Positions 5,519 through 5,935 of a stretch of 5,935 nt of DNA are shown here, one piece after another. Below the pieces are notes generated by a model. The model was not told where the DNA came from, did not search any database, and saw only the letters and a program-made list of their open reading frames with translations. This stretch comes from Desulfobacteraceae bacterium. GTDB taxonomy: Bacteria > Desulfobacterota > Desulfobacteria > Desulfobacterales > Desulfosalsimonadaceae. Location: NCBI GenBank assembly GCA_027353395.1, contig DAIEHU010000179.1, positions 1 to 5,935 on the forward strand, given 5' to 3'. The translations under genes were made by a program, and so were the position numbers. Numbering within the stretch: the first letter of the stretch is position 1; every line of letters begins with the position of its first letter.

Positions 5519-5935
5519 CTCAGGCAGGCAACGGCAAAGATCATGACAAGTTCAGGCGTTGAAAAAAATGCAAAGTTCCACCACATATTTTCTTCAGGCG
5601 ATGTATGTGTCATCAGCATGGGAATCATGCCCGAAAAACCAATGACGAGTCCGATAAGTTTATGCATCGAAAGTTTTTCTTTTAATAAAAAATAAGCAAA
5701 AAGAGCGGTAAAAAAGGGAGATAAATTCATTAAAAGCGCAGCTTTGGTTGTCGATATTGTTTGTAATGCCCAAGAGCGAGCTCCGTAAAAAATATAGATA
5801 TTAAAAAAGGTATATACTGCATAGAGCCATAAATCGTGCTTTTCGGGAAATTTTGTCTTTGTCCGATGCCAAATGATATACCCTAACAAAGCACCGCCGC
5901 CGATAATCATTCGTGTGGCGATGATAAAAAAGGGA
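5431..5935 (-). CDS. EamA/DMT-superfamily transporter fragment; 5' end outside the window, 3' end cut off
   Basis: The minus strand is open from the right edge (PFFIIATRMIIGGGALLG precedes the first internal Met codon) to a stop at 5431. Seen: about five hydrophobic spans at MIIGGGALLGYIIW, LWLYAVYTFFNIYIFYGA, KAALLMNLSPFFTALFAYFL, LIGLVIGFSGMIPMLM and ELVMIFAVACLSYSMIIM. The third, followed by LLKEKLS, is typical of EamA inner-membrane drug/metabolite exporters or importers, which have about ten spans and 290-300 residues. The family-like reading ends near QKLVKHR (about 5480); the last residues (NTPMDAINWASLGKS) are antisense to the DUF1848 gene, so the second EamA repeat is missing. GC content is about 39% by hand count, against about 55% in the DUF1848 gene. 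The substrate is unknown. Confidence 0.8.
   Translation of the reverse strand, partial: PFFIIATRMIIGGGALLGYIIWHRTKTKFPEKHDLWLYAVYTFFNIYIFYGARSWALQTISTTKAALLMNLSPFFTALFAYFLLKEKLSMHKLIGLVIGFSGMIPMLMTHTSPEENMWWNFAFFSTPELVMIFAVACLSYSMIIMQKLVKHRNTPMDAINWASLGKS
5466..5505. other. Probable junction between unrelated DNAs
   Basis: The plus-strand DUF1848 gene and the minus-strand EamA gene are both broken here, tail to tail. DUF1848-like sequence (RCFTSF) can be read to about 5498, and EamA-like sequence (MQKLVKHR) can be read in the other direction down to about 5480, so the two readings share roughly 20 bases. That is what a microhomology joint would leave, though part of the overlap may be chance. 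GC content falls from about 55% (5221-5460) to about 39% (5521-5935). No insertion-sequence end, tRNA or attachment site is visible. Confidence 0.65.

Overview
The window reads as Desulfobacterota-type DNA (sulfate-reducer-like; inferred from protein character and roughly 55% GC). It runs from position 1 to about 5480 and then joins, inside two truncated genes, to clearly AT-richer DNA (about 39% GC by hand count of 5521-5935). Nothing here names a genus. The best lineage hint is a CooC/AcsF-type nickel-insertion ATPase, typical of anaerobes with the Wood-Ljungdahl (CO dehydrogenase/acetyl-CoA synthase) pathway.

Layout. Positions 1-1180, minus strand: a CooC-type ATPase whose stop codon overlaps the GTG start of a PrmA-type methyltransferase, which runs off the left edge. 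Positions 1181-1395: an AT-rich divergent promoter region with weak promoter-like elements and a 15-bp palindrome. Positions 1396-2634, plus strand: an Old Yellow Enzyme-family flavin oxidoreductase with an excellent ribosome binding site. Positions 2635-2836: a non-coding gap that opens with an imperfect inverted repeat flanked by short direct repeats, which could be a MITE-like relic or a large stem-loop.

Positions 2837-5518, plus strand: four closely spaced genes, probably one operon. They encode an alpha/alpha-toroid protein of the prenyltransferase/terpene-cyclase or six-hairpin type, a left-handed beta-helix acyltransferase, a 118-residue conserved-looking protein of unknown function with a charged tail, and a DUF1848-type protein that is cut off. 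The toroid protein and acyltransferase could act on a lipid or glycan, but the substrate cannot be read from sequence.

Positions about 5466-5935: the DUF1848 gene loses its C-terminal half exactly where a convergent EamA/DMT transporter gene on the minus strand loses its own. Two truncations at one point plus a sharp composition change indicate a junction between unrelated DNAs: a real deletion or transfer, or a chimeric assembly. This is the most notable signal in the window. I see no RNA genes, CRISPR array, complete insertion sequence or origin. I do not see firm evidence for a new defence or mobile system; the least characterised material is the four-gene cluster.
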